The position numbers and the translations under genes are program-made. 64,000 nt of DNA from Bacillota bacterium (GTDB taxonomy: Bacteria > Bacillota > Clostridia > Acetivibrionales > DTU013), in NCBI GenBank assembly GCA_023411715.1, contig JAEYOM010000183.1:1-64000 (forward strand), written 5' to 3'. Shown here one piece after another: positions 8,416 to 16,915 of the stretch; within the stretch, counting starts at the first letter, position 1, and every line of letters begins with the position of its first letter. The notes beneath the pieces are model-generated. The model had not been told where the DNA came from. It worked only from the letters and a program-made list of their open reading frames with translations, and did no database searches.

Positions 8416-9972
8416 ATGAAGATTGTCACACCTGCCCAAATGAATTCCATAGATAAAAACACCATAAACGATTATGGCATACCCGGGCTCCTGCTGATGG
8501 AAAACGCAGCGGCTGCCGTTGCTTCGGAAGCCGTGTCCATGCTTGAAGGCAGCATCGGCAGGGTGATCACTATTGTTGCGGGCAGGGGCAATAACGGCGG
8601 GGACGCATTTGCCGCTGCCAGGCTCCTCCACAGCAAGGGCTGTGATGTGCGCGTCCTTTTGGCAGGGGCCAAAGCCGGTATATCGGGCGACGCTCTGACG
8701 AATATGGTCATATTGGAGAAAATCGGCATAAAGGTTGTTGAAATCGACGGTATTGAAGATATTACGCTTCTCGATTCAAATCTTAAAGAAGCGGAGCTGG
8801 TGATCGATGGGGTCTTCGGAACGGGGTTGAGCAGGGACATAAGCGGCATTGCCGCGACAGTAATCGAAAGGATGAACCTGTCCGGAAAGCCGATACTGTC
8901 GATCGACATACCCTCGGGTATAGACGGGGCGGACGGAAGCATATGCGGCACATGTATCAGGGCCGATGCGACGGTGACCTTCTGTATGCCCAAAATCGGA
9001 CTGACTGTCAATCCCGGCTGCGAATATGCCGGAAGGCTGACGGTGGCCGATATTGGAATACCGCGCTGCGTTATCGACGCACAGGGTATAGGAAGCGAAA
9101 TGATCGATATCGGAATGGCAGCGTGTATAATACCGCAAAGAAAACCTGATTCCAACAAAGGAACATACGGAAAGGCTTTTGTAATTACCGGCTCGACCGG
9201 AATGACCGGCTCCGGCCGCCTGGCCTGCACGGCCGCGCTCCGCACCGGAGCGGGACTCGTATATGCAGGAGTGCCTGAAAGCCTGGCGGGCATTTATAGT
9301 TCCTCCATGACTGAGTCTATTGTTATCGCGCTTCCCGACGGGGCAAAAGGATTCCTTTCCGAAGTGAGTACAGCCGGGATAACAGAACAGATGGCCGGGA
9401 TGGACGCCGTCGCCGTCGGACCCGGCTTGTCGGCGGCCGAAGGTGTAAAGCGGCTGGTAGAGAAGGTAATACTCGATTGCAAGGTCCCGTTGGTACTGGA
9501 TGCAGATGCGCTTAATGCTGTTTCCGGCAACACGGACATATTGAAGCGGCTCGGCACGGATGTTGTTATCACCCCGCACCCCGGCGAAATGGCTAGGTTG
9601 ACGGGGCTGACCGCGGCTGACGTGCAAAAGGACAGGATAGGCACAGCCAAAAGGTTTGCTTCGGAATATGGAGTCGTGACCGTGCTGAAGGGGAGCAGGA
9701 CAATCGTTGCATTGCCCGATGGCAGGATATTCGTCAATCCTACCGGCAATGCCGGTATGGCCACGGCCGGTACCGGCGACGTGCTCACAGGCGTCATTAC
9801 AGGGCTGATAGCGCAGGGAGCTTCTGCCGGAGAAGCGGCCATAGCCGGGGTATACCTGCATGGGCTGGCCGGCGACCTGGCTGCGGAAAGCATGGGGATG
9901 CATGGTATGCTAGCGGGCGACGTAGCGAGGCATTTGCCTTATGCCATTAAAGATATATATAAGCTGCGCTGA
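8416..9972 (+). CDS. nnr: Bifunctional NAD(P)H-hydrate epimerase / ADP-dependent NAD(P)H-hydrate dehydratase
   Basis: Repairs damaged hydrated NADH and NADPH. The N-terminal YjeF_N domain (about residues 1-215) epimerises the R and S forms of NAD(P)HX. The C-terminal ribokinase-like domain (about 235-515) dehydrates the S form using ADP. Visible marks are GRGNNGGDAFAAARLL and the IDIPSGIDG loop in the epimerase half, and VLDADALN, TPHPGEMARL and NPTGNAGMATAGTGDVLTG in the dehydratase half, whose Asp is the catalytic base. I chose ATG at 8416, preceded by AAAGGAAG; the longer in-frame reading lacks a ribosome site. It sits upstream of alr, as in many Bacillota. Confidence 0.95.
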   Translation: MKIVTPAQMNSIDKNTINDYGIPGLLLMENAAAAVASEAVSMLEGSIGRVITIVAGRGNNGGDAFAAARLLHSKGCDVRVLLAGAKAGISGDALTNMVILEKIGIKVVEIDGIEDITLLDSNLKEAELVIDGVFGTGLSRDISGIAATVIERMNLSGKPILSIDIPSGIDGADGSICGTCIRADATVTFCMPKIGLTVNPGCEYAGRLTVADIGIPRCVIDAQGIGSEMIDIGMAACIIPQRKPDSNKGTYGKAFVITGSTGMTGSGRLACTAALRTGAGLVYAGVPESLAGIYSSSMTESIVIALPDGAKGFLSEVSTAGITEQMAGMDAVAVGPGLSAAEGVKRLVEKVILDCKVPLVLDADALNAVSGNTDILKRLGTDVVITPHPGEMARLTGLTAADVQKDRIGTAKRFASEYGVVTVLKGSRTIVALPDGRIFVNPTGNAGMATAGTGDVLTGVITGLIAQGASAGEAAIAGVYLHGLAGDLAAESMGMHGMLAGDVARHLPYAIKDIYKLR

Positions 9973-10148
9973 TTGACTTATTGACGGGTATAAAATGTAT
10001 TAAGCTGCGGCGCTGATATATTATTCCTGCGCCAAGATGAACGTGACGGCAGGAAAATATGGAGATATGCGGGAATATACTGATAGGGAGACAAACAAAA
10101 GAAACCGATGCCTGAATAGTCGGGGAATCGTGTTTAGCGGAGGATATT

Positions 10149-11318
10149 ATGGATTACAAATTGAACAGGGCATGGGCGGAAATAGATCTGGATGCGATCG
10201 CACATAACGTGCGTGAAATAAAGAAGCTCGCGGGGAAAAAGGTCGAAATGATGGGTGTCGTCAAGGCGGACGCCTACGGACACGGAGTAAGGGAGGTCGT
10301 CAGGACCCTGCTGGACAACGGAGTGACGCAGCTTGCGGTTTCGATGCTGGACGAAGCGATCCAGATCAGGAATATGGGGATTGACGTGCCGATCCTCATA
10401 CTCGGTTATACCGATCCCGTCAGGGCTGAGGAGCTGGTACTCAATGACGTCACTCAGACGGTTTTCAGCCTGGACCTTGCACAGGCGCTCTCTTCGGCGT
10501 CAGTGAAGCTCGGCAAAAAAGTAAAGGTACATGTCAAGGTCGACACCGGAATGACGAGGATTGGCCTCATGCCCGGACGCGATGCGGTAAAGAACATCAC
10601 GGAGATCAGCAGGCTGCCGGGATTGGTGCTGGAAGGCATATTCACACATTTCGCGTCCGCTGACGAACGTGAAAAGGATTACACACAGATGCAGTATGAC
10701 CGCTTCCTTGGCCTTTGTGCGGAGCTTTCCAAGGCGGGCATCGAGATCCCTGTAAAACATGTGTGCAATAGTGCCGCGATTATGCAGTATCCTGAAATGC
10801 ATCTTGATATGGTCCGTCCGGGAGTCATACTCTATGGATTGTATCCATCGGAGGATGTGGACAGGGAAAAGCTCAGGCTCAAACCGGCTATGACCCTCAA
10901 AGCCAACGTTATAATGGTCAAGGATGTAGAGCCGGATACCTGCGTAAGCTACGGCAGGATATTCCGCACTTTACGCAAAAGCAAAATAGCGACCATACCG
11001 ATCGGTTATGCCGACGGATATACCCGGCTGCTTTCGAACAAGGGCCGCATGCTGGTGAATGGAGAGTTTGCCCCGGTAGTGGGCAGGATATGTATGGATC
11101 AGTGTATGATCGATGTAACCGATCTGAAAAATGATGTGCACGTAGGGGATGAGGTAGTGATCTTCGGGAGCCAGAGCGGGTCCAGTATCAGCGTGGACGA
11201 GATAGCGGCCGATATAGGTACGATCAATTACGAGCTCGTATGTATCATCGGTAAGAGGATTCCCAGAGTATATCTGAAGGACGGCAAGATCTGCAGCATC
11301 CTGAACTACCTTATTTAG
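10149..11318 (+). CDS. alr: Alanine racemase
   Basis: PLP-dependent fold-type III enzyme that interconverts L- and D-alanine for peptidoglycan. At 389 residues it is the usual length. The PLP lysine is in GVVKADAYGHG near residue 39. The second catalytic residue, Tyr, is in CVSYGRIFRT near 270, and RICMDQCMIDVT near 312 forms the active-site entry of the partner subunit. The start is ATG at 10149 after GGAGGATATT. The 176 bases upstream of it contain no gene, only a small imperfect hairpin around 10018-10060. It precedes the mazE-mazF pair, an arrangement conserved in Bacillus and Clostridia. Confidence 0.96.
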   Translation: MDYKLNRAWAEIDLDAIAHNVREIKKLAGKKVEMMGVVKADAYGHGVREVVRTLLDNGVTQLAVSMLDEAIQIRNMGIDVPILILGYTDPVRAEELVLNDVTQTVFSLDLAQALSSASVKLGKKVKVHVKVDTGMTRIGLMPGRDAVKNITEISRLPGLVLEGIFTHFASADEREKDYTQMQYDRFLGLCAELSKAGIEIPVKHVCNSAAIMQYPEMHLDMVRPGVILYGLYPSEDVDREKLRLKPAMTLKANVIMVKDVEPDTCVSYGRIFRTLRKSKIATIPIGYADGYTRLLSNKGRMLVNGEFAPVVGRICMDQCMIDVTDLKNDVHVGDEVVIFGSQSGSSISVDEIAADIGTINYELVCIIGKRIPRVYLKDGKICSILNYLI

Positions 11319-11445
11319 CCGATCGGAACGGGGTTGGCGGCGCAAGGTCCGCCCGGAAAGCCTGCAGCAGGGTTAGTCGTGGAGAACACGCATGTTTTGC
11401 GGATTTTGTTCATTATATTGTAATAGAGTGTAATGTAATTTTAAG

Positions 11446-11495
11446 TTGACGGTATATACAATAATATATATAATGATATATATTATTGTATATAC
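11446..11495 (+). promoter_or_regulatory. Consensus promoter overlapped by a 20-bp perfect palindrome (toxin-antitoxin operator candidate)
   Basis: TTGACG at 11446-11451, a 17-base spacer and TATAAT at 11469-11474. A perfect inverted repeat spans the same DNA: the arm GTATATACAATAATATATAT at 11452-11471, a 4-base spacer, and its exact complement at 11476-11495. The arms run from the edge of the -35 box past the predicted start near 11481. This is the expected place for repression, and autoregulation by the antitoxin is the simplest reading. It lies about 85 bases before the mazE-like start. Confidence 0.75.
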
Positions 11496-11581
11496 TACCC
11501 ACATAATTTTTACGAGGCCAGCTAAAATAATAGTACGCTGTCTCAACCATTTTATGAATCCAAAAAAATGGGGGATTTATT

Positions 11582-11857
11582 TTGGCAGAATTGAAAAAAA
11601 TACTTATAAGTCTTCCTGATAATCTATTGAAAGAAATAGATACAATCGTGTCTGTCGAGAAAACGAACAGAAGTGAATTCGTCAGGGAAGCGATGAAATT
11701 ATATATTAGGGAAAAGAGAAAAATCGAAATGAGAGACAGAATGAAAAAAGGGTATCAGGAAATGGCCGAGATTAATATCAGACTTGCGGAGCTGTGTTTG
11801 GACGCAGATTGCGACCAGCAGAAAAAATATGAGGAACGTCTTGGGGAGTTGGAGTAA
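11582..11857 (+). CDS. ndoAI: MazE-type (EndoAI) ribbon-helix-helix antitoxin
   Basis: A 91-residue antitoxin. Residues 1-45 form a ribbon-helix-helix DNA-binding fold (KKILISLPDNLLKEIDTIV followed by NRSEFVREAMKLYI). The charged C-terminal tail would wrap the toxin dimer, as in Bacillus subtilis EndoAI. The start is TTG at 11582, with GGGGG at 11570-11574 upstream. The stop codon is two bases before the toxin start, so the pair is translationally coupled. Its likely operator is the palindromic promoter at 11446-11495. Confidence 0.9.
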   Translation: MAELKKILISLPDNLLKEIDTIVSVEKTNRSEFVREAMKLYIREKRKIEMRDRMKKGYQEMAEINIRLAELCLDADCDQQKKYEERLGELE

Positions 11858-11859
11858 AC

Positions 11860-12210
11860 GTGATAATAAAACGCGGTGATGTTTTTTACGCCGATCTTAG
11901 TCCGGTGATCGGCTCCGAGCAGGGAGGAGTCAGGCCGGTATTGGTAGTGCAGAATGATATAGGGAATAAATACAGCCCGACCATTATCGCTGCAGCAATA
12001 ACATCGCAGATAAACAAGGCAAAACTGCCTACACATATAGAAATAACTGCGCAGGATTTCGGACTTCAAAAGGATTCGGTGATCCTGCTGGAGCAGATAA
12101 GGACGATAGACAAAAAAAGACTCAGGGAGAAGATTGGGCATCTCGATGACGAACTGATGGAGAAAGTTAACGAAGCGCTAAGCATAAGCTTCGGACTGGC
12201 CGATATATAG
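11860..12210 (+). CDS. ndoA: MazF/EndoA family mRNA interferase toxin
   Basis: A 116-residue single-domain endoribonuclease that cleaves single-stranded mRNA at a short sequence; the Bacillus homologue cuts UACAU. Family features are the N-terminal IIKRGDVFYADLSPVIGSEQ with the catalytic Arg, GGVRPVLVVQND, and the Ser/Thr-containing IIAAAITSQ followed by LPTHIEI. The start is GTG at 11860, with GGGGAG and GGAG inside the end of the antitoxin gene. The length is standard and no key residue appears lost. Confidence 0.94.
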   Translation: MIIKRGDVFYADLSPVIGSEQGGVRPVLVVQNDIGNKYSPTIIAAAITSQINKAKLPTHIEITAQDFGLQKDSVILLEQIRTIDKKRLREKIGHLDDELMEKVNEALSISFGLADI

Positions 12211-12242
12211 TATGAGCGGCTGGCAGGCATTTAATATAAAAT

Positions 12243-12271
12243 TTGGTACATACATAAATCAAAACTATACA
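12243..12271 (+). promoter_or_regulatory. Probable promoter for the FAD protein gene
   Basis: TTGGTA at 12243-12248, 17 bases, then TATACA at 12266-12271, about 50 bases before the start codon. Recognisable but weaker than the promoters at 11446 or 21254. Confidence 0.5.
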
Positions 12272-12323
12272 TATTCGGACAAGCCTGGACTAATGCCGCC
12301 GAGATCTTTTTTGAGGGGATAAA

Positions 12324-14168
12324 ATGAAAAAAGAAAATGTTTTCAGGTTTGTTCTGGCCTTGGGCATATTTTTTCTTGTTTACCAATTCGGTTTAAGACC
12401 CCTATTGTTCAATAATAAAAAAACAATTGAAGCAAACGAACATTATTGGTCCGGGCAGCTTCCGAAAGACAGCGGTACGGACTATGACGTCGTCGTATAC
12501 GGCGCCGAGCCGCAGGGCATTTCCGCCGCCGTATCGTCGGCCCGCCTGGGTGCGCGTACGCTGCTGATCAGCGAAGACGCTGATCTAGGCGGCATAATCT
12601 CGGCTTGCATGATACCGGAACTTGAATTGCCCGCCGGAAAGAATGATGTCCTTCTGAACGGCGGCGTGTTGAGCGAACTGAATAAAAACCTCGGAAAAAG
12701 CTTTACCGGTCAAAAATATCTCGATGTCGCAAATGATATGGTTTCAGCGGAAAAGGGCCTGAAAGTCCTATATAACGCTGCCGTAACGGGTGCGGCGAAG
12801 TCCGGCGTTTACCTTGAATCCATAGGGTTACGTACGGATAAAGAGGATATGAAGGTATCGGCAAGGATGTTCATCGATGCCTCCGATGACGGCGCCCTTC
12901 TCGATGTGCTAAAGGTACCCTTCATTACGGGCTCTGAAGACCTAAACATGGCGAAAAGCTTCATTCCGGCCGGACTAAACTTTGAAATGACCGCCGACAG
13001 CGGCGTTCAGGTAGAAAAGAACAAACTTGGCAAGCTCATCAAAAACAGTGAATTCTATAATAAATTGAGCGAGTACGATCTGCTTTATATGCATTCAAGG
13101 CTGGACAGACTGAACGTATATTTCCCGGAAGCGGGAAAGGTGGTTATAAGCGGGCTTTCCGTATCAGATATCGATGTGACGGATGCAAATATTTTAAAAC
13201 AGGCATACGAAAAAGAGGTTGAAGAGGCAAAAAACCTTGCGGCATTCCTTGCGGGAAATTTTGAAGAGTTCAAAGGCCTTAAATTCTCTAGGGCTGCAGA
13301 CAGTCTGCGCATTGCTGAGTCAAGGCATTACAGGGGAGCAAGCACTTTAAAGGTAAATAACATACTGGATAGCAAATATCCTGCGGAGACAGTCGCAATG
13401 GGGTCCTATCCCATAATGATCGGAAAATTCGCATCAAGGGGTCAGTTTATTGCCGGGAAGGGGATACAATACGGCATACCCCTTGGAAGCCTGGTTCCGG
13501 AGGGCACTTCCAACCTCCTGATGGCGGGCCCGAGGGCATCTTATTCATCGCTGGCGGCAAGCAGCGCGGGTACTGTTGGGACGAGCATAGCTGCCGGAGA
13601 AGCTGCCGGAACTGCAGCGGTTTTTTGTATTGCAAGAGACGAAAACCCGGCCAATCTTGACAAAGAGAATGAAAAATTCGATGAATTCAAGTCAATGCTC
13701 ACAGGGACAGGCATGTATCTGCCGAATGAAACTATCGGCAGCCAGTTCAAAGACAGCTGGGCATATCCTGCCGCAAGACAGCTTATTACTCTTGGCCTTA
13801 TCGGCGGAGGCTTAAAAAACGATTTGAAATATGGCGACCCTGCCAGACAGAAGGATTTGGCCTATATTCTGATCAATGGGATATACCGTCTGGACAGGAA
13901 TGTATATACGCTGGATCTGGATTCACGGCTGAGGCCTTTCCTTGACGATTCCAGGCTTACTTATGAGGACACGGTCAGCATGCTCGGCGCGCTTTACAAT
14001 ATCAAAGGCGATACTCAGACCATATATAAAAAGCTGTGCGAACAGAACCGCATAAATGAAGTCATGCAGCTCAGGCTTGATGAAGTAAGAGACATTACGC
14101 TAAGTGATGTTTACTATTTAGGCGCATATAGCATCAAGAGCTTTACCGGGAAGGAGATCACCGACTGA
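12324..14168 (+). CDS. Membrane-anchored FAD-dependent oxidoreductase with SLH-like C-terminus
   Basis: A 614-residue protein. A hydrophobic anchor lies at about residues 8-24 without a clear signal peptidase site. A FAD_oxidored (PF12831-type) domain spans about 50-440: the dinucleotide loop is VVVYGAEPQGISAAVSSARLG, with an acidic end in LLISEDADLGG, and GASTLKVNNILDSKYPAETV and a flavin-closing segment (NLLMAGPRASYSSLAASSAG) follow. The last 150 residues resemble degenerate S-layer-homology repeats (DSWAYPAARQLITLGLIGGG, then YGDPARQKDLAYILINGIYR). Related proteins are annotated as xanthan-lyase-associated or hypothetical oxidoreductases. The substrate is unknown. It ends 4 bases from the convergent tagA. 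Confidence 0.8.
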   Translation: MKKENVFRFVLALGIFFLVYQFGLRPLLFNNKKTIEANEHYWSGQLPKDSGTDYDVVVYGAEPQGISAAVSSARLGARTLLISEDADLGGIISACMIPELELPAGKNDVLLNGGVLSELNKNLGKSFTGQKYLDVANDMVSAEKGLKVLYNAAVTGAAKSGVYLESIGLRTDKEDMKVSARMFIDASDDGALLDVLKVPFITGSEDLNMAKSFIPAGLNFEMTADSGVQVEKNKLGKLIKNSEFYNKLSEYDLLYMHSRLDRLNVYFPEAGKVVISGLSVSDIDVTDANILKQAYEKEVEEAKNLAAFLAGNFEEFKGLKFSRAADSLRIAESRHYRGASTLKVNNILDSKYPAETVAMGSYPIMIGKFASRGQFIAGKGIQYGIPLGSLVPEGTSNLLMAGPRASYSSLAASSAGTVGTSIAAGEAAGTAAVFCIARDENPANLDKENEKFDEFKSMLTGTGMYLPNETIGSQFKDSWAYPAARQLITLGLIGGGLKNDLKYGDPARQKDLAYILINGIYRLDRNVYTLDLDSRLRPFLDDSRLTYEDTVSMLGALYNIKGDTQTIYKKLCEQNRINEVMQLRLDEVRDITLSDVYYLGAYSIKSFTGKEITD

Positions 14169-14172
14169 TACC

Positions 14173-14907
14173 TTATTTTCCTGCCAGCCTGGATAATACG
14201 ACCCGTACCATGAACCTGGGCAGATCGAGCATGCGCTTTGCCCTTTTGGGTTCCTTGCAGAGCCTGTAAAACCATTCAAGCCCGTTCCGCCTGAAGAAAT
14301 CCGGCGCAAGCTTTGTATTACCCGAAAGTACGTCTATCGCACCGCCGACGCCTATGCATACCTTGCAGTTGAGTCTGTCAAGGTGGCTGTTTATCCATTT
14401 CTCCTGTTTGGGCGCACCGAGAGCCACAAGCAGTATATCGGCATTGGTTCCATTTACGGCATTGACTATGTCGGCGTCATCCTTATCCGTAAAATACCCG
14501 TTACGACAGCCGGTAACAATGACGCCGGGGTAATCGCTTCTTATCCTTTCGGCCGCTGCTTCGGCTACTCCCGGTTTTGAACCGAATATGAAGCAGCGTA
14601 TGCCGTCTTTTGCATAAGTCTCGAAAATCTTCTTTACCAGGTCGAAGCCCGATACCTTTTCAGGGAGAGCCCGTCCCAGTATTTTTGACGCCAGTACGAC
14701 GCCAGCGCCGTCTGCCGTAAGCATATCGGCTCCGGTCAGCATCGAGGCAAGCTCAGGGTCCCTGTGTGCAGCCATCATGATTTCCGCGTTCGGAGTAAAG
14801 ACAGTGTGGGCGCCGCCGTCCCTGATGAACGTTCCTACCTTCTCTACGGCCTCTGCCATTGTGATGCTATCTACCGGTATATCGAGTATTTTGACTGTTT
14901 TTCTCAT
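14173..14907 (-). CDS. tagA: WecG/TagA/CpsF family glycosyltransferase
   Basis: A 244-residue GT26 enzyme. In wall teichoic acid synthesis TagA adds N-acetylmannosamine to GlcNAc-PP-undecaprenol on the cytoplasmic membrane face. Marks are TPNAEIMMAAHRDPE near residue 39 with the catalytic-region Asn and acidic residues, ADMLTADGAGVV near 65, a glycine-rich FIFGSKPG near 105, VALGAPKQEKWI near 160 and VGGAIDVLSG near 190. The start is ATG at 14907, with AAAGGA upstream. It is the last gene of the minus-strand envelope operon, separated from ltaS by a palindromic element. A general capsule GT26 role is the alternative. Confidence 0.88.
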   Translation of the reverse strand: MRKTVKILDIPVDSITMAEAVEKVGTFIRDGGAHTVFTPNAEIMMAAHRDPELASMLTGADMLTADGAGVVLASKILGRALPEKVSGFDLVKKIFETYAKDGIRCFIFGSKPGVAEAAAERIRSDYPGVIVTGCRNGYFTDKDDADIVNAVNGTNADILLVALGAPKQEKWINSHLDRLNCKVCIGVGGAIDVLSGNTKLAPDFFRRNGLEWFYRLCKEPKRAKRMLDLPRFMVRVVLSRLAGK

Positions 14908-14925
14908 GGATTTTCCTTTCTATTT

Positions 14926-15175
14926 ATGCCGGTTGGTTTTATAGAGAACTTCCAAGCCTAAGAGACTGTAAATTCAGCCTTGGTGCTAACAAAATCGTAG
15001 GTGCATCGAGCACCTTCGATTTTTGAACAAGACTGCGCTATGTTCCATTAAATCAAACGTGACTCGCCCAGAGACCTCGGACGCTCGAACAGGACGTGAT
15101 TTTGCCCTGTATCTGCTCGGATTGACAGTCTCTATAGGCTTTACGCAACGTTCCCTCTATAAAATCAACCGGCAT
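14926..15175. repeat. 250-bp palindromic MITE-like element between ltaS and tagA
   Basis: The 276-base gap between two same-strand genes is almost filled by an inverted-repeat element. Terminal arms of about 50 bases are nearly identical when one is reversed: ATGCCGGTTGGTTTTATAGA at 14926-14945 matches the complement of 15156-15175 with one mismatch, and AGAGACTGTAAAT at 14961-14973 matches 15121-15133. Inside are a hairpin at 14994-15022 (AGGTGC/GCACCT with AATCG/CGATT flanks) and a weaker one at about 15050-15105. No coding capacity is present. This is the architecture of a miniature inverted-repeat transposable element; in RNA it would be a large intercistronic hairpin. Confidence 0.72.
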
Positions 15176-15183
15176 TATATTAG

Positions 15184-16878
15184 TTACTTCCCCGTGACAC
15201 TATCGAACAATTCCGTCCTGCTGTGGGATGTACCCTTGAACGGGATTTCCGGAAGCTTTTCGGGCGGAGCGGCAAGATCGATCCCATCGGTCCTGTAGGA
15301 ATATCCTATGCCCGCGGCATCGAGTATTGTCGGCGCTATATCGAGGAATGTCGCTGAATTCCTGTTCTCGTTGTACGCTTTACCGTCCGGCGTCTGCATT
15401 ATAAACGGCACGAATTCGTAATAATCGCCCTCCGAAGTATATGACGCCTGCTTGTAATCAGCGGATTCAATGCCAGGCGTGTGATCGCCCCAGATGAGGA
15501 TATACGTGTCCGGGTATTCCTTGGTGAGTTTGCCGGTAAAATCCCGTATAGACTGATCTACGTAGGACATAGCCGTATAATAATTCCGGACGGTCTTGTC
15601 GCCGATGTCGCCGTACCTGTCATTCTTGTAGTAGCCCGCCGTATTTTCGAACGGCATGTGGCTGCTCATGGTTATTATATATTCGAAGAACGGCTTTTTC
15701 AGCCCCGCCGTATCTTTCAGCACATAATCGTATACTTCGTGATCGGGCGCGCCCCATCCGCTCTCCTTCAATTTCATTTTATCAATATCGAAAAAGTTGT
15801 CAAAACCCATTTTTCGGAATGCCACATTCCTGTTATAATAATTGCCTATATTGCCGTGGTAGGCCGCAGTCTCGTAACCGCCCGCAGTGAGCTGTTTGAT
15901 AAAGGAATTCGGATAATCGTATTTCGGTATCTTGATGGAAGGATAGTTTCCCAACGGCTCGATACTGTTAAGTATCGAAAATTCGGCGTCGGAAGTCCCT
16001 CCGGATTTGTGATATGAAAGCATGAAGGGGTAATAAACGCCCTTTTGAGTGAGGCTGTGCAGATAAGGCATTACATATTCGCCCTTGTATTGCTGATTTA
16101 CTATACCTGCGTCCATCGATTCAACCTGGATAGCGACGATATTCGGTTGTTTTTCCGCGGCGGCGGCAGTCACGGTTTTGCCGTACTGGAACTGGTTCAC
16201 CATGTTTGCTCCGCCGTAATTCACGGTTATATCCACGATATTGTTCACAAATGTACCATAGCGTTCGATTATCTTCTCTTCAGTGGAATAAAAGTCTTTA
16301 CCAAGCTGCAGTACGGAAAGGCCGTTTGCATAATTCCAGCCCTCCAGCAGTACAAGCACGATCAGTGAGGCTATTGCAGCTGTCTTTCCAGGCTTTCTGA
16401 GATTGCTGCGGTATAAACCCGACCTGTTTTTGAACAGGAGCAGCCAGATAAAGAACGGCAGATCTATCACAAGTATGCCCATCTTGTAATTGACCGGAAT
16501 GGTAAAATGCCTTATAGGCCCCACACCTTCTGTGAACAGTGCGAATGCCTGGAATAGGTGCAGATAGTTTCCGAAATATGCGTAATAGCTCATATACGAA
16601 AAAATATACACAGCTTGCGCAACATACAAAAGGACAATCAGCAGCCTTGACCTGATCCTGACAACCTGGGGAACAAGTATTATACTGATCAGTACGGTAA
16701 ATGAAAACTTGTAGATGAAAGCTGCCGGAGTCCAGACAGGAAGGATCATAAAATCAAACAGCGTTAGCTTGAGAGCATTCAGAATAATAAGTATACATAT
16801 TACTACACTGAGTTTACGTTTCCCCTGTTCTGTGTCTGCAAGCGCCTTTGGATCTGTATATGAAATAAATCTGTTCAT
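15184..16878 (-). CDS. ltaS: Lipoteichoic acid synthase family protein (LtaS-like)
   Basis: A 564-residue membrane sulfatase-fold enzyme that polymerises glycerol-phosphate from phosphatidylglycerol onto a glycolipid anchor outside the cell. About five N-terminal transmembrane helices (residues 25-190) precede the extracellular catalytic domain. Metal and nucleophile residues are visible: Glu in VAIQVESMD near 250, the nucleophile Thr in SGGTSDAEFS near 298, and Asp-His in WGDHTPG near 472. The length is a little below Bacillus LtaS (about 640). Neighbours supply a probable glycolipid-making glycosyltransferase and an acyltransferase. A related phosphoglycerol transferase is the alternative. 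Confidence 0.87.
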   Translation of the reverse strand: MNRFISYTDPKALADTEQGKRKLSVVICILIILNALKLTLFDFMILPVWTPAAFIYKFSFTVLISIILVPQVVRIRSRLLIVLLYVAQAVYIFSYMSYYAYFGNYLHLFQAFALFTEGVGPIRHFTIPVNYKMGILVIDLPFFIWLLLFKNRSGLYRSNLRKPGKTAAIASLIVLVLLEGWNYANGLSVLQLGKDFYSTEEKIIERYGTFVNNIVDITVNYGGANMVNQFQYGKTVTAAAAEKQPNIVAIQVESMDAGIVNQQYKGEYVMPYLHSLTQKGVYYPFMLSYHKSGGTSDAEFSILNSIEPLGNYPSIKIPKYDYPNSFIKQLTAGGYETAAYHGNIGNYYNRNVAFRKMGFDNFFDIDKMKLKESGWGAPDHEVYDYVLKDTAGLKKPFFEYIITMSSHMPFENTAGYYKNDRYGDIGDKTVRNYYTAMSYVDQSIRDFTGKLTKEYPDTYILIWGDHTPGIESADYKQASYTSEGDYYEFVPFIMQTPDGKAYNENRNSATFLDIAPTILDAAGIGYSYRTDGIDLAAPPEKLPEIPFKGTSHSRTELFDSVTGK

Positions 16879-16915
16879 AGGTATATTTCCCGTTCATCGT
16901 GCATTCTGCCCGGAG

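Noticed and set aside
8472..9903. Long open frames on the minus strand opposite nnr (273 and 375 codons)
   Set aside because: They mirror the codon structure of a clear NAD(P)HX repair gene, have no ribosome sites and show low-complexity or Ala/Ser/Pro-rich translations.
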